NCBI GenBank assembly: GCA_903872075.1
Contig: CAIQJF010000065.1
Location: forward strand, 1 to 64,000
From: an uncultured Caulobacteraceae bacterium
GTDB taxonomy: Bacteria; Pseudomonadota; Alphaproteobacteria; Caulobacterales; Caulobacteraceae
Length of the DNA stretch: 64,000 bases
Reading direction: 5' to 3'
This document shows, piece by piece, positions 41,306 to 50,961 of the stretch. A program made the position numbers and the translations under genes. Under the pieces are notes generated by a model. That model was not told where the DNA came from. It searched no databases and saw only the letters and a program-made list of their open reading frames with translations. The stretch's first letter is position 1; each line of letters starts with the position of its first letter.

Positions 41306-42328
41306 ATGCAGATCGGTATGATTGGCCTGGGCAAGATGGGCGCCAATATGGCCCGGCGTTTGATGGCGGCCGGGCACACCTGCGTGGTCTACGACCAGGC
41401 GGCCGCCGCGCGCGACGATCTGGTCAGGTACGGCGCCGTGGCCGCCACCTCGGTGACCGACCTTCTGCACAGGCTTGAGGGCCACCCACGCGCCGTCTGG
41501 CTGATGCTGCCCGCCGGGAAGGTCACCGACGCCGTCGTGGACGAGCTCGGCGGCCTGATGGCCAAGGACGACATCATCGTCGATGGCGGCAATTCCTTCT
41601 ACAAGGACGATATCCGCCGGTCCGCGACACTCGCGGCAAGGGGCGTCCGCTACCTGGACTGCGGCACCTCGGGCGGTGTCTGGGGCATCGATCGCGGCTA
41701 TTGCATGATGATCGGCGGCGCGAAGGCCGCGGTCGACCATCTCGATCCGATCTTCACATCCCTGGCGCCGGGCGTCGGCGGCATCCCGCGAACTCCGGGG
41801 CGGGTGGGTTCGGACCCACGGGTCGAGCAAGGCTATCTGCACGCGGGACCGTCCGGCTCCGGGCACTTCGTGAAGATGGTTCACAACGGCATTGAGTACG
41901 GACTGATGCAGGCGTTCGGCGAGGGCTTCGACATCCTGCGCAACAAGGATTCCGTCGACCTTCCGGAGTCGGAGCGACTGTCCCTCAACCTTGCCGATAT
42001 CGCTGAGGTCTGGCGACGCGGCAGCGTCGTCTCCTCGTGGCTGCTCGACCTCGCCGCCGCGGCCCTAGCCCGGGATCCAGCCCTGTCGACCTTCTCCGGC
42101 TATGTGCAGGACTCGGGCGAGGGACGCTGGACGGTGGAGGCGGCCATCGAGGAGGCTGTTCCCGCCGACGTCCTGACGACAGCGCTCTATGCGCGGTTCA
42201 GATCGCGTGAGGCCCATACCTTCGCCGAGAAGATGCTCTCCGCCATGCGCTTTGGGTTTGGCGGGCATGAGGAGGGACGGGAGGCCATCGACCCCGAATC
42301 TCAGCCCGTCGGCGCGCCGGCGGCATAG
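41306..42328 (+). CDS. gnd: 6-phosphogluconate dehydrogenase, decarboxylating (short, GndA/YqeC type)
   Basis: 340 residues converting 6-phosphogluconate to ribulose 5-phosphate and CO2 with NAD(P)+. The dinucleotide motif [10 protein letters not shown] is at 7-16, then [10 protein letters not shown] (92-101), GTSGGVWG (120-127) and the catalytic [10 protein letters not shown] with Lys190 and Asn193. The length, about 340 rather than 470, puts it in the short class, often NAD+-preferring. AAGGAG precedes the ATG. It is followed after 2 nt by zwf. Confidence 0.93.
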   Translation: MQIGMIGLGKMGANMARRLMAAGHTCVVYDQAAAARDDLVRYGAVAATSVTDLLHRLEGHPRAVWLMLPAGKVTDAVVDELGGLMAKDDIIVDGGNSFYKDDIRRSATLAARGVRYLDCGTSGGVWGIDRGYCMMIGGAKAAVDHLDPIFTSLAPGVGGIPRTPGRVGSDPRVEQGYLHAGPSGSGHFVKMVHNGIEYGLMQAFGEGFDILRNKDSVDLPESERLSLNLADIAEVWRRGSVVSSWLLDLAAAALARDPALSTFSGYVQDSGEGRWTVEAAIEEAVPADVLTTALYARFRSREAHTFAEKMLSAMRFGFGGHEEGREAIDPESQPVGAPAA

Positions 42329-42330
42329 GC

Positions 42331-43908
42331 ATGCCTGCGCATCCGGCCATCGTCCCCGCCGATCCGTGCGCGATGGTTCTGTTCGGAGCGACCGGCGATC
42401 TCGCCAGGCGTCTGGTTGTGCCGGCGCTCTACAACCTGGCTTGCTCCGGCGTGCTGCCGGAGCACTTCGCCCTGATCGGCGTGGCCCGCCACGGGGCCCG
42501 CCTTGAGGACTGGAGGGCCTCGCTGCGAGAGGGCGTCACGCCCAGTCTTGGCGCCGCGACGCTGGATGAAGCCGTGTGGAGCGGACTTTCAGGCCGAATG
42601 TCCTTCGTGGAAGGCGACCTGACAGATCCCTCACTTTACGCCGCGCTACGCACAGAGATTGCCGGGGTCAGTGTCGCTCAACAGACGGCCGGCAACGTCA
42701 TTTTTCACCTCGCAGTCGAAGACCGGTTGTTCGCCACCGTCGTGGACCAACTGGCCGAAGCCGGCCTGACCGACCAAAGGCGCGGCGTCACGGCGGGCTG
42801 GCGGCGCGTGGTGGTGGAAAAGCCGTTCGGTCACAGCCTGGAGTCGGCCCGCGACCTGAACGCCGACCTCGCCAGGCGGCTCGGCGAAAATCAGATATTC
42901 CGGATCGATCACTTCTTGGGCAAGGACACCGTTCAGAATATCGCGGCCTTCCGTTTCGCCAACGGCCTCTTCGAGTCGATCTGGAACCGTGATCGCATTG
43001 ATCATGTACAGATCGCGGCGGCGGAAACCCTGGGCGTCGAGGCGCGGGGCGATTTCTACGAACGGACCGGCGCGATGCGCGACATGGCGCCAAACCATCT
43101 GCTCAGTCTGGTGTCGTTGGTCGCCATGGAGCCACCGGTCGGACGTGACGCCGACTCCCTGCGCACCCGGAAGGCGGACGTCCTTGCGGCAATTCCCGCC
43201 GTAAGCCCCGCCCGGGCCGTGCGAGGACAGTATGATGCTGGGGAGTTGGGCGGAAGGGCCGTCAGACCCTATCGCGAGGAGCCAGGCGTCGCGCCGCGGT
43301 CAAACGTTGAAACCTACGCCGCGCTGGAGCTGCGTGTCGAAAACGCGCGGTGGGAGGGCGTGCCGTTCTTCATCCGGACAGGAAAGCGTCTGTCGGCCCG
43401 CGTGACCGAGATCGCCATACGCTTCAAATCCGGCGGCGCTGCGCCGGTTCAGGCGACAACGGCCTATGCTGCGGGGGCCAATTGGCTGGTTCTCCGTATC
43501 GCTCCCGATGAGAGCATTTCTGTGCAATTCGACGTGAAGGGACGCGGACCTGACGTTGACCTCGTCCCGGCGAAGATGACGTTCATCTATGACAACTGGT
43601 TTGGGGAACGCTCCAGCGTCGGCTACGAAACGCTTCTGTATGACGTGATGATCGGCGACCCTACGCTGTTCATGCGGGCCGACATGGTCGAGCACGGCTG
43701 GCGCATCGTGCAGCCGGTGCTGGACGCCTGGGCCACCGAGACCCCGGCGTTTCCGAACTACGCCTCCGGGACGGCCGGGCCAGCGGGGGCTGATAGGCTG
43801 ATCGCACGAGACGGTGACAGGCGATGGCGCAGCGTGAGCGTGCTCGCGGAGCCGGTGAGTGCGAGCGATCAGGCGACCCTGCCTGTGCGCGCAATCCCGC
43901 CGAAGTAG
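42331..43908 (+). CDS. zwf: Glucose-6-phosphate 1-dehydrogenase
   Basis: 525 residues oxidising glucose 6-phosphate to 6-phosphogluconolactone, the entry to the pentose phosphate and Entner-Doudoroff routes. NADP motif GATGDLARR (19-27), EKPFG (163-167) and the active-site RIDHFLGKD (191-199). The usual consensus is RIDHYLGKE, so this copy has Phe and Asp substitutions at two conserved positions. It is 2 nt after gnd. The 3' end overlaps the opposing GH1 gene by 40 bp. No 6-phosphogluconolactonase gene is adjacent. Confidence 0.92.
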   Translation: MPAHPAIVPADPCAMVLFGATGDLARRLVVPALYNLACSGVLPEHFALIGVARHGARLEDWRASLREGVTPSLGAATLDEAVWSGLSGRMSFVEGDLTDPSLYAALRTEIAGVSVAQQTAGNVIFHLAVEDRLFATVVDQLAEAGLTDQRRGVTAGWRRVVVEKPFGHSLESARDLNADLARRLGENQIFRIDHFLGKDTVQNIAAFRFANGLFESIWNRDRIDHVQIAAAETLGVEARGDFYERTGAMRDMAPNHLLSLVSLVAMEPPVGRDADSLRTRKADVLAAIPAVSPARAVRGQYDAGELGGRAVRPYREEPGVAPRSNVETYAALELRVENARWEGVPFFIRTGKRLSARVTEIAIRFKSGGAAPVQATTAYAAGANWLVLRIAPDESISVQFDVKGRGPDVDLVPAKMTFIYDNWFGERSSVGYETLLYDVMIGDPTLFMRADMVEHGWRIVQPVLDAWATETPAFPNYASGTAGPAGADRLIARDGDRRWRSVSVLAEPVSASDQATLPVRAIPPK

Positions 43909-45200
43909 GTGGCGCTGGGCTTGGGTGTTCGGGCGAATGTCCCGCGATCCACGGCGACGAGGCCGAACTTCGGCCGATAGCCGTTGGTCCATTCCCAGTT
44001 ATCCAGCAGCGACCAGTGGATGTACCCGCGGACGTCGATCCCGTCGGCGATGCAGGCTTGAACGCCCTTCACCGCCTCGCCGATGAAGGCGATGCGACGG
44101 GTGTCGTTCTCGGTGGCGACACCGTTTTCGGTCACGTATATCGGCCGGTTCGTCGCCCGCGCCACCGTGCGGATCACGCCCTCCAGAGCGCGGGGCGCGA
44201 AGGGATAGTCCATCTGGGTCATCTCCAGACCGGGATCGAAGGGCAGGTCCACGGTGGGCCCCACGCGCCATTCGCTATAGTTCTGCACGCCGACGAAATC
44301 GCCGGGCGCGTTCAGCCAGGGAGTAAGAACCTGCGCCTGTTTGGCCGCGACGCCGCTGGCCAGACCGCTCTCGGGGCGTGGCGGCAGGTCGTTGTTGAGC
44401 GCCAGGGTGACGCCGACCGGAAAAGCGCCGCCGGACGCGGCCTTGATCGCGTCGTAGGCGCGGGCGTGAGCCTCGATCATCAGAGGCTGCTGGGTGCGGG
44501 GATCGCCGATCAGAGGGCTGGACCACTTCGGCGCGCCGGAGGCCGCGACGGCGGCCCGGCGCATCGTGGCCAGGAAGGCCTGGCCGTTCTGAGTCTGGGC
44601 CATCCAGCTGAGCAGCATGTTGACGTTGGGCTCGTTGAGCGTGGCCGCCACGGAGATCAGGTCGCCCATGTAGCGGGTGACGGTCTGGCAGTAGCGTACG
44701 AACGGAGCCACCCCATCGCGGGTCTCGAAACCGCCAGCCGCCGCGAACCAGCGCGGGAAGCTGTTGTGGGCAAAGGTCACAACAGGCGCCAGGCCGAGGC
44801 GATGACAGGTCTCCAGGATGCGGCGGTAGTAGGCGAGGGCGGCGAAGGAGATCTGGCCGGGCTCCGGTTCGATCCGTGACCACTCGATCGAGAACCGGTG
44901 GCAATTGAAGCCGAGCGAGGCGACCAGGGCCAGGTCCTCGTCGATGCGGTGATAGACGTCGTCGGCGTCGCCGGATGGCTCCACGAACATCGTCGGGCTC
45001 ATGTGTTCCAGCAACCAGACGTCGCTGGCCTCGTTGCCGCCCTCGATCTGATAGGCCGCGCCCGCCGTGCCCCAGAGGAAGGCTGGTTTCGCCGGGTTTC
45101 GCACGGGCCGCGCGGCGAGAGCCGGCACAGTGGTCAAGGCGCCGATCGCCAGCGGCCCGCCCGCCAGCAGGGCGCGGCGATCCAGGGTTGTGTTCGGCAT
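43869..45200 (-). CDS. GH1 family beta-glucosidase with Tat-type signal
   Basis: 443 residues from the ATG at 45200, which has AGGAGG 8 nt upstream. The N-terminal DRRALLAGGPLAIGALTTVP is a twin-arginine signal, so the enzyme is probably exported folded. Glycoside hydrolase family 1: acid/base Glu190 (TLNEPN) and nucleophile Glu358 (YVTENGVA), with WGTAGAAYQIEG at the start of the barrel and SLLDNWEW near the end. It releases glucose or other sugars from beta-glycosides. The end overlaps zwf by 40 bp. Confidence 0.92.
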   Translation of the reverse strand: MPNTTLDRRALLAGGPLAIGALTTVPALAARPVRNPAKPAFLWGTAGAAYQIEGGNEASDVWLLEHMSPTMFVEPSGDADDVYHRIDEDLALVASLGFNCHRFSIEWSRIEPEPGQISFAALAYYRRILETCHRLGLAPVVTFAHNSFPRWFAAAGGFETRDGVAPFVRYCQTVTRYMGDLISVAATLNEPNVNMLLSWMAQTQNGQAFLATMRRAAVAASGAPKWSSPLIGDPRTQQPLMIEAHARAYDAIKAASGGAFPVGVTLALNNDLPPRPESGLASGVAAKQAQVLTPWLNAPGDFVGVQNYSEWRVGPTVDLPFDPGLEMTQMDYPFAPRALEGVIRTVARATNRPIYVTENGVATENDTRRIAFIGEAVKGVQACIADGIDVRGYIHWSLLDNWEWTNGYRPKFGLVAVDRGTFARTPKPSATYFGGIARTGRVA

Positions 45201-45290
45201 TCCGGCGCCTCCTGTCAGCGGACGTGCCATTTGCCGCGCTGTCGGGAAGCGGTCAATTCGGTGTCACGACCCCCCAATCGGCCCAAGGGC

Positions 45291-46466
45291 TCAGACCACG
45301 CCTGCGGCGCGCATCGCCGCGATCTCGTCCCGGGCATAGCCCACTTCCGTCAGAACCTCGTCCGTGTGATCGGGCCGGATTGGCGCAGCGCCGCGGAGGG
45401 TTTTGTCCGCGTCGCTGATGTTGAGCGGCGAAGCGACCATGTGGGTGGGGCCAAGCCGAGGGTGGTCCACCGGCGCGGCGACGCCGAGGTGCCGCACCTG
45501 CGGATCGGCGAAGGCCTGATCGATGGCGTAGATCGGGCCGCAGGGGATCCCGACGGTCTCAAGCAGGGCGACCCAGTGGGCGCTGGGACGGGTGCGAGTC
45601 TCCGCGGTGATCACGGCCTTCAGGGCGTCGCGATTGGCCACCCGGCCCCGGCTCGATCGGAAGCGTTCATCCGCCAGCCAGTCGGTCCGGCCCATGACCT
45701 CGCACAAGGTGCTCCACTGGGCGGGCCAGGAGGCGGCGATGTTGATGTGGCCGTCGGCAGTCTCGTAAACGCTTGAGGGCGCGATGGTGGGATGGTCGTT
45801 GCCGGTCTGGCCCGCCACCTCGCCCTGCATCAGCCAGCGCGAGGCCTGGAAATCCAGCATGAACAGCTGACTTTCGAGAAGGGAGGTATGGACATAGGCG
45901 CCCATGCCCGTCCGTTCGCGCCGGAACAGCGCTATCATGATCGCCAGGGCCAGCAGATTGCCAGCCGTCATGTCCGAAATGGCGATCCCCGCGCGCATGG
46001 GCCCACCCCCTGGCGCCCCGGTGATCGACATCAGGCCGCCCATGCCTTGGGCGATCTGGTCCACGCCCGCGCGGTCGCCATAGGGGCCATCCTGGCCGAA
46101 GCCGCTGATGGAGCCGTAGACGATGCGCGGATTGACCGCCTTGAGGTCGCTGTAGTCGATCCCCAGGCGCCGCTTTACCCCGGGGCGCATGTTCTCCACG
46201 ACGACGTCGGCGTTGGCGGCGAGCCGCAGGAAGACTTCGCGGCCCTTCGGCGACTTCAGGTCGAGGTTGATCAGCCGCTTGCCGCGATGCAGGTTCTGAT
46301 AGTCGGAATTGTCCCGCGCCGCGGCGGCCTCGTCGCTGGCGCCCGGCGCGTGGATGGTGATGGCGTCGGCGCCCCAGTCCGAGAGGTGGCGCACGCAGGT
46401 GGGGCCGGCCCGGGCCAGGGTCAGGTCGAGCACCGTCACGCCGCTCAGTGGTTGATCCGCGCCGAT
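45291..46466 (-). CDS. CaiB/BaiF (class III) CoA-transferase family protein
   Basis: About 391 residues. Family features: SGVTVLDLTLARAGPTCVRH, DVVVENMRPGVKRRLGIDY, IVYGSISGFGQDGPYGDRAG and GSPLNISDADKTLRGAAP-like closing region. It transfers CoA between carboxylic acids. The homologous N-terminus (PLSGVTVLDL) begins upstream of the first standard start codon, GTG at 46439. The region upstream has an ATC at 46464-46466 behind GAGGG but no ATG, GTG or TTG. The start is therefore unsure; a GTG start would shorten the protein to 382 residues. Confidence 0.83.
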   Translation of the reverse strand: MGADQPLSGVTVLDLTLARAGPTCVRHLSDWGADAITIHAPGASDEAAAARDNSDYQNLHRGKRLINLDLKSPKGREVFLRLAANADVVVENMRPGVKRRLGIDYSDLKAVNPRIVYGSISGFGQDGPYGDRAGVDQIAQGMGGLMSITGAPGGGPMRAGIAISDMTAGNLLALAIMIALFRRERTGMGAYVHTSLLESQLFMLDFQASRWLMQGEVAGQTGNDHPTIAPSSVYETADGHINIAASWPAQWSTLCEVMGRTDWLADERFRSSRGRVANRDALKAVITAETRTRPSAHWVALLETVGIPCGPIYAIDQAFADPQVRHLGVAAPVDHPRLGPTHMVASPLNISDADKTLRGAAPIRPDHTDEVLTEVGYARDEIAAMRAAGVV

Positions 46467-46541
46467 GGCCCTCGCTCCCGCCCTTGCCGTTTGGGTCCGA
46501 GTTTGATGGAAGCCGCCACCAATGACTAGTAAAGCCCGCCC

Positions 46542-47276
46542 ATGACCGACGCCAAAGATCCGCTGAAGCGCCAGCACCGTTTCTATAAGTCCGTGTCCGT
46601 GGAGCCGGACGGGGAGGGATATTCCGTGCGCCTGGATGGCCGAACGCCGAAGTCTCCCAAGGCGGCCCGTCTGATCCTGCCGACCCAGGCCCTGGCCGAA
46701 CTGGTGGCCTCCGAGTGGGACGCGCAGGGCGAGACGCTCAATTTCCACATCATGCCGGCGACCCGCCTCGCGCACACGGCGCTGGATGTCGTGGCCGGCG
46801 CACGGGCGGCCAGCGTCGAAGGGGTGGTGAAGTTCGGGGGATCCGATCTGCTCTGCTACTTCGCCGAACACCCCAAGGGCCTCATCCATCGGCAGGAAAA
46901 GGTCTGGGGGCCGCTGCTCGACTGGGCGAAGGATGAACTGGGCCTGGAGTTCCTGCGCACGCATGGCATCGTGCACAAAACTCAGGACCCCGCGATGCTC
47001 GCGCGGCTGACCGCCATGGTCGAGCCTCTGGCCGACGCGGATCTGGCCGGCCTGGCTTTCGCGGCGTCGCTGTTCGGCTCCGTCATCATCGCCCTGGCTC
47101 TGCGCGCCGGCCGCATCAAGGCCGAACACGCCATGGCCGCGTCGCGCCTGGACGAGATCTTCCAGGAAGAACGCTGGGGCGTGGACGCGGAGGCCGAAGC
47201 CAAGGCCGACGCCATGGCCGTTGAGGCCGTCATGGTGGAGCGCTGGTTCCGGGCGCTGCAACCCGCCGCAAGGTGA
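46542..47276 (+). CDS. ATP12-family F1-ATPase assembly chaperone
   Basis: 244 residues. RFYKSVSVEPDGEGYSVRLD, DGRTPKSPKAARLILPTQAL and AEWDAQ-like SEWDAQGETLN match the ATP12 family, which binds the F1 alpha subunit before assembly. The later DLLCYFAEHPKGLIHRQEKV and WGPLLDWAKDELG blocks are also typical. It is divergent from the CaiB gene across a 75-bp spacer and is followed by pccB, as in other Caulobacterales as far as I recall. Confidence 0.88.
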   Translation: MTDAKDPLKRQHRFYKSVSVEPDGEGYSVRLDGRTPKSPKAARLILPTQALAELVASEWDAQGETLNFHIMPATRLAHTALDVVAGARAASVEGVVKFGGSDLLCYFAEHPKGLIHRQEKVWGPLLDWAKDELGLEFLRTHGIVHKTQDPAMLARLTAMVEPLADADLAGLAFAASLFGSVIIALALRAGRIKAEHAMAASRLDEIFQEERWGVDAEAEAKADAMAVEAVMVERWFRALQPAAR

Positions 47277-47333
47277 ACTTGTCAGCCGCCGCCGCTAAGG
47301 CTACGCGGAACCCGCCAAATGGAAGGGCGGAAG

Positions 47334-48866
47334 ATGCAGCATATCCTTGAGGAACTCGAACGGCGCCGCGCGGCGGCCCGGGCCGGCGGTGGCCCGAAGC
47401 GTACCGCCTCGCAGCATGCCAAGGGCAAGCTGACGGCGCGCGAGCGGATCGACGTGCTGCTCGATGAAGGCTCCTTCGAAGAGTTCGACATGTTCGTGGA
47501 GCACCGCAGCCACGACTTCGGCATGGAAAACCAACGGGTCCCGGGCGACGGCGTCGTCACCGGCTGGGGCACCATCAATGGCCGCGTGGTCTATGTGTTC
47601 TCCAAGGACTTCACGGTCATCGGCGGTTCGCTGTCGAAGGCCCAGGCCGAGAAGATCGTCAAGGTGCAGGAAATGGCGCTGCGCAACGGCGCGCCGATCG
47701 TCGGCCTGTTCGATGCAGGCGGCGCGCGCATCCAGGAGGGCGTCGATTCCCTCGCGGGCTATGCCGACATTTTCCTTCAGAACGTGCTGGCGTCGGGAGT
47801 GATTCCTCAGATCAGCGTGATCATGGGCCCCTGCGCCGGCGGCGATGTCTATTCGCCGGCCATCACCGACTTCATCTTCATGGTGAAGGACACGTCCTAC
47901 ATGTACCTCACCGGTCCGGATGTGGTGAAGAAGACCCTGTTCGAAGACGTGACCCACGACGAGCTCGGCGGTTGGCGGGTCCACGCCCTCAAGTCCGGCG
48001 TCTCCGACGGCGCCTATGAGAACGACCTGGAGGCCTTGACCCAGGTCCGCCGTCTGGTGGATTTCCTGCCGCTGTCGAATCGCGAAAGAGCCCCCACCCG
48101 GGCGACGTACGATGATCCCGATCGCGCTGAGCCCTCGCTCGACACCCTCATCCCCCCGGACGCCAACAAACCTTACGACATGAAGGAACTGGTGCTGAAG
48201 GTGGTCGATGAGGGCGACTTCTTCGAAATTTCGCCGGACTGGGCCAAGAACATCATCGTCGGCTTCGGGCGCATGGACGGCGACACCGTCGGGTTCGTGG
48301 CCAACCAGCCCCAGGTCCTGGCCGGCGTGCTCGATATCGACTCCTCCCGCAAGGCCGCGCGATTCGTGCGGTTCTGCGACGCCTTCAACATTCCGGTGGT
48401 GACCCTCGTGGACGTGCCGGGCTTCATGCCGGGGACCAAACAGGAGCAGGGCGGCGCCATCAAACACGGCGCGAAGCTTCTGTTCGCGTTCGCCGAGGCG
48501 ACTGTGCCCAAGGTGACGGTAATCACCCGCAAAGCCTACGGCGGCGCCTACGACGTGATGAGCTCAAAGAATATCCGGGGCGACATGAACTACGCTTGGC
48601 CGACGGCCGAGATCGCCGTGATGGGTCCCAAACAGGCGGTTGAGATCATCTTCCGCGGCGATGCCGGCGATCCGGAAAAGCTGGCCGAGCGGGAAGCCGA
48701 GTATAAGGCCCACTTCGCCACGCCATTCGTGGCGGCCTCGCGCGGCTACATCGACGACGTGATCATGCCGCACGGCACCCGCCGCCGGATCGTCCGGGCC
48801 CTCAAGAGCCTGAAGACCAAGTCAGTCGCCAATCCCTGGAAGAAGCACGACAACATCCCGCTCTAA
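47334..48866 (+). CDS. pccB: Propionyl-CoA carboxylase beta subunit (carboxyltransferase)
   Basis: 510 residues from the ATG at 47334 ([20 protein letters not shown]), preceded by GGAAGGGCGGAAG; the ATG at 47319 is also possible. Carboxyltransferase domains: [38 protein letters not shown] and the second half [20 protein letters not shown]. It transfers CO2 from biotin to propionyl-CoA, giving methylmalonyl-CoA. The alpha subunit gene is 2.7 kb downstream at 51549, separated by htpG and msrB. A terminator hairpin follows. Confidence 0.92.
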   Translation: MQHILEELERRRAAARAGGGPKRTASQHAKGKLTARERIDVLLDEGSFEEFDMFVEHRSHDFGMENQRVPGDGVVTGWGTINGRVVYVFSKDFTVIGGSLSKAQAEKIVKVQEMALRNGAPIVGLFDAGGARIQEGVDSLAGYADIFLQNVLASGVIPQISVIMGPCAGGDVYSPAITDFIFMVKDTSYMYLTGPDVVKKTLFEDVTHDELGGWRVHALKSGVSDGAYENDLEALTQVRRLVDFLPLSNRERAPTRATYDDPDRAEPSLDTLIPPDANKPYDMKELVLKVVDEGDFFEISPDWAKNIIVGFGRMDGDTVGFVANQPQVLAGVLDIDSSRKAARFVRFCDAFNIPVVTLVDVPGFMPGTKQEQGGAIKHGAKLLFAFAEATVPKVTVITRKAYGGAYDVMSSKNIRGDMNYAWPTAEIAVMGPKQAVEIIFRGDAGDPEKLAEREAEYKAHFATPFVAASRGYIDDVIMPHGTRRRIVRALKSLKTKSVANPWKKHDNIPL

Positions 48867-48928
48867 GGGGGTGCGGCAACTGCGCGGGCAAATCGCTTCC
48901 CTGGTTGCCCGGGAGCAAGCGCAGACAG

Positions 48929-48960
48929 ACGCCGCCGGTCCGAAAGACTGGTGGCGTTTT
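48929..48960 (+). terminator. Intrinsic terminator after pccB
   Basis: A 12-bp stem ACGCCGCCGGTC / GACTGGTGGCGT (two G-T pairs) with a CGAAA loop, followed by TTTT at 48957-48960. It lies between pccB and the htpG promoter, so it separates the two genes. Confidence 0.65.
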
Positions 48961-48982
48961 CATTCGGCCATCCGGTCGCCAG

Positions 48983-49010
48983 TTGAAACGCGGTCGCGCC
49001 GTCGCCATCT
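48983..49010 (+). promoter_or_regulatory. Sigma-32 (heat-shock) promoter of htpG
   Basis: TTGAAA (48983-48988), 14 nt, then CGCCATCT (49003-49010). The sigma-32 consensus is CTTGAAA, 11-16 nt, CCCCATNT; only the leading C of the -35 and one C of the -10 differ. It lies 24 nt before the htpG ATG, a heat-shock gene controlled this way in many bacteria. Confidence 0.65.
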
Positions 49011-49034
49011 GCCGGCTCTCAGTTCAGCTTTGGA

Positions 49035-50951
49035 ATGACCAACACGACCATGACGACCGTGACAGAAGCCGCGCCCGAAACCCGTCCGTTCGAAGCCGAT
49101 GTGGCCAAGCTGCTGCAGCTGATGGTGCACTCCATCTATTCGGAAAAGGACATCTTCCTGCGGGAGTTGATCTCCAACGCCGCCGACGCCTGTGAAAAGC
49201 TGCGGTACGACGCGCTTAGCGATGCGGGCCTGCTGGCCGGAGATGACGCACAGCCCCGGATTACCGTTACGCTCGACGCCGACAACCGTCGGCTGACGGT
49301 GGAGGACAACGGGATCGGTATGGGCGAGGTCGAACTGGCTGAGGCCCTGGGGACCATCGCTAGGTCTGGAACCAAGGCTTTCGTGGAGCGGATCGCCGCG
49401 AGCAAGGAGGCTGAAGGCGCCCAGTTGATCGGCCAGTTCGGCGTCGGGTTCTATTCGGCGTTCATGGTGGCCGACAGGGTTGAGGTCGCCTCCCGTCGCG
49501 CCGGCGCCGGCGACGCGGCGCTTTGGGCGTCGGACGGGCAAGGGGCCTACACGATCCAGCCGCTCGACCCGTCGGAGGCTCCCGCGCGTGGCACCCGCGT
49601 GACATTGCATCTGAAGGAAGACGCCGCCAGCTTCGCAGAGGCCTACACAGTCGAACGGACGATCAAAACGCAGTCCGGTCACGTGCCGGTTCCAATCTCC
49701 CTGAAAGACAAGCCCGATGCCGAACCGCGCCAGATTGCCGATGGCGCGGCGCTGTGGACGCGGCCCAAGGCCCAGGTGACCGGCCAGGAATATGCCGACT
49801 TCTATCAAAGCGTCGCCGGTCAATACGACACTCCGGCGCTGACCCTGCACTATCGGGCCGAGGGCCTGAACGACTATTCAGTCCTTGCCTTCGTTCCGGA
49901 AACCAAGCCCTTCGACCTGTTCGATCCTGACCGCGCGGGGCGGCTCAAGCTCTATGTCCGCCGGGTGTTCATCACCGACGAGGCGCATATTCTGCCCCGT
50001 TATCTCCGCTTCGTGCGCGGGCTCGTGGACTCTGACGACCTGCCGTTGAACGTCTCGCGCGAGATGATCCAGGAAAGCCCGATCCTCGCGACGATCCAGA
50101 AGGGGGTGACCAATCGCCTGCTGTCGGAGTTGGGCAAGCTGGCCGGTTCGGAAGAGGAGAGCGAGGCCGAGCGCTACCAGAAGATCTGGGAGAACTTCGG
50201 GCCGGTGCTGAAGGAAGGTCTCTACGAGGACTACGCGCGTCGCGAAACGCTGTTGGGCCTGGCTCGGTTCAAGAGCACGGCCTCGGGAGCGGGCTGGCGT
50301 TCGATGACGGACTATGTCGGCGCTCTGAAGGAAAACCAGACGGCCATCTACTATGCCGTCGGCGCCGATCTCGACCGGCTCGCCGCGTCTCCCCAACTGG
50401 AGGGCTTCCGTGCCCGTGGGATCGAGGTACTGCTGCTGAACGATCAGATCGACAGCTTCTGGGTCACGGCCGGCGTCGACCATGACGGCAAGCCTTTCAA
50501 GTCAGTGACCCAGGGGTTGGCCGATCTTGGTCTGATCCCCCTGTTGGAGGGGCAGGCGCCTGCCACGCCCGCATCCGATGACGTGGCGGGCTTCATAGGT
50601 TTTGTGAAGCAAACCCTCGGGGACGCAGTCGCGGACGTGCGCGCATCTGAGCGTCTGACGGAGAGCGCCGTCTGTCTCGTCGCCTCCGACTCGGGCATGG
50701 ACCGGCAGTTGGAGCGTCTGCTGGCCGCCTCCGGAAGGCTGCCGGAAGCGGCCAAACCGATCCTGGAGATCAATCCCCGCCATGAGCTGATCGTCCGGCT
50801 CGGCGCGTTGGGCGAGACGGACGAGGGGCTGCGCGAGGACGCGGCTCATCTGTTGTTTGACGAGGCCCGTATTGCCGATGGCGAACCTCCCGCCGAACCG
50901 CGGGCGTTCGCCTCCCGGCTAGCGCGTGTAATCGGCCGGGCGTTGCCCTGA
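49035..50951 (+). CDS. htpG: Molecular chaperone HtpG (Hsp90)
   Basis: 638 residues. GHKL ATPase domain: FEADVAKLLQLMVHSIYSEK, DIFLRELISNAADACEKLRY, DNGIGM, GQFGVGFYSAFMVADRV. Middle domain: YVRRVFITDEAHILPRYLRF and NVSREMIQES. C-terminal dimerisation region to residue 638. It remodels client proteins with DnaK. The ATG at 49035 directly follows a GGA, so ribosome binding may be weak; an alternative ATG lies at 49050. A sigma-32 type promoter lies just upstream. Confidence 0.95.
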   Translation: MTNTTMTTVTEAAPETRPFEADVAKLLQLMVHSIYSEKDIFLRELISNAADACEKLRYDALSDAGLLAGDDAQPRITVTLDADNRRLTVEDNGIGMGEVELAEALGTIARSGTKAFVERIAASKEAEGAQLIGQFGVGFYSAFMVADRVEVASRRAGAGDAALWASDGQGAYTIQPLDPSEAPARGTRVTLHLKEDAASFAEAYTVERTIKTQSGHVPVPISLKDKPDAEPRQIADGAALWTRPKAQVTGQEYADFYQSVAGQYDTPALTLHYRAEGLNDYSVLAFVPETKPFDLFDPDRAGRLKLYVRRVFITDEAHILPRYLRFVRGLVDSDDLPLNVSREMIQESPILATIQKGVTNRLLSELGKLAGSEEESEAERYQKIWENFGPVLKEGLYEDYARRETLLGLARFKSTASGAGWRSMTDYVGALKENQTAIYYAVGADLDRLAASPQLEGFRARGIEVLLLNDQIDSFWVTAGVDHDGKPFKSVTQGLADLGLIPLLEGQAPATPASDDVAGFIGFVKQTLGDAVADVRASERLTESAVCLVASDSGMDRQLERLLAASGRLPEAAKPILEINPRHELIVRLGALGETDEGLREDAAHLLFDEARIADGEPPAEPRAFASRLARVIGRALP

Positions 50952-50961
50952 GCCTGGCGCG

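Noticed and set aside
44275-44904. Second minus-strand frame inside the GH1 gene
   Set aside because: It is out of frame with the clear GH1 catalytic motifs and shows no family feature.
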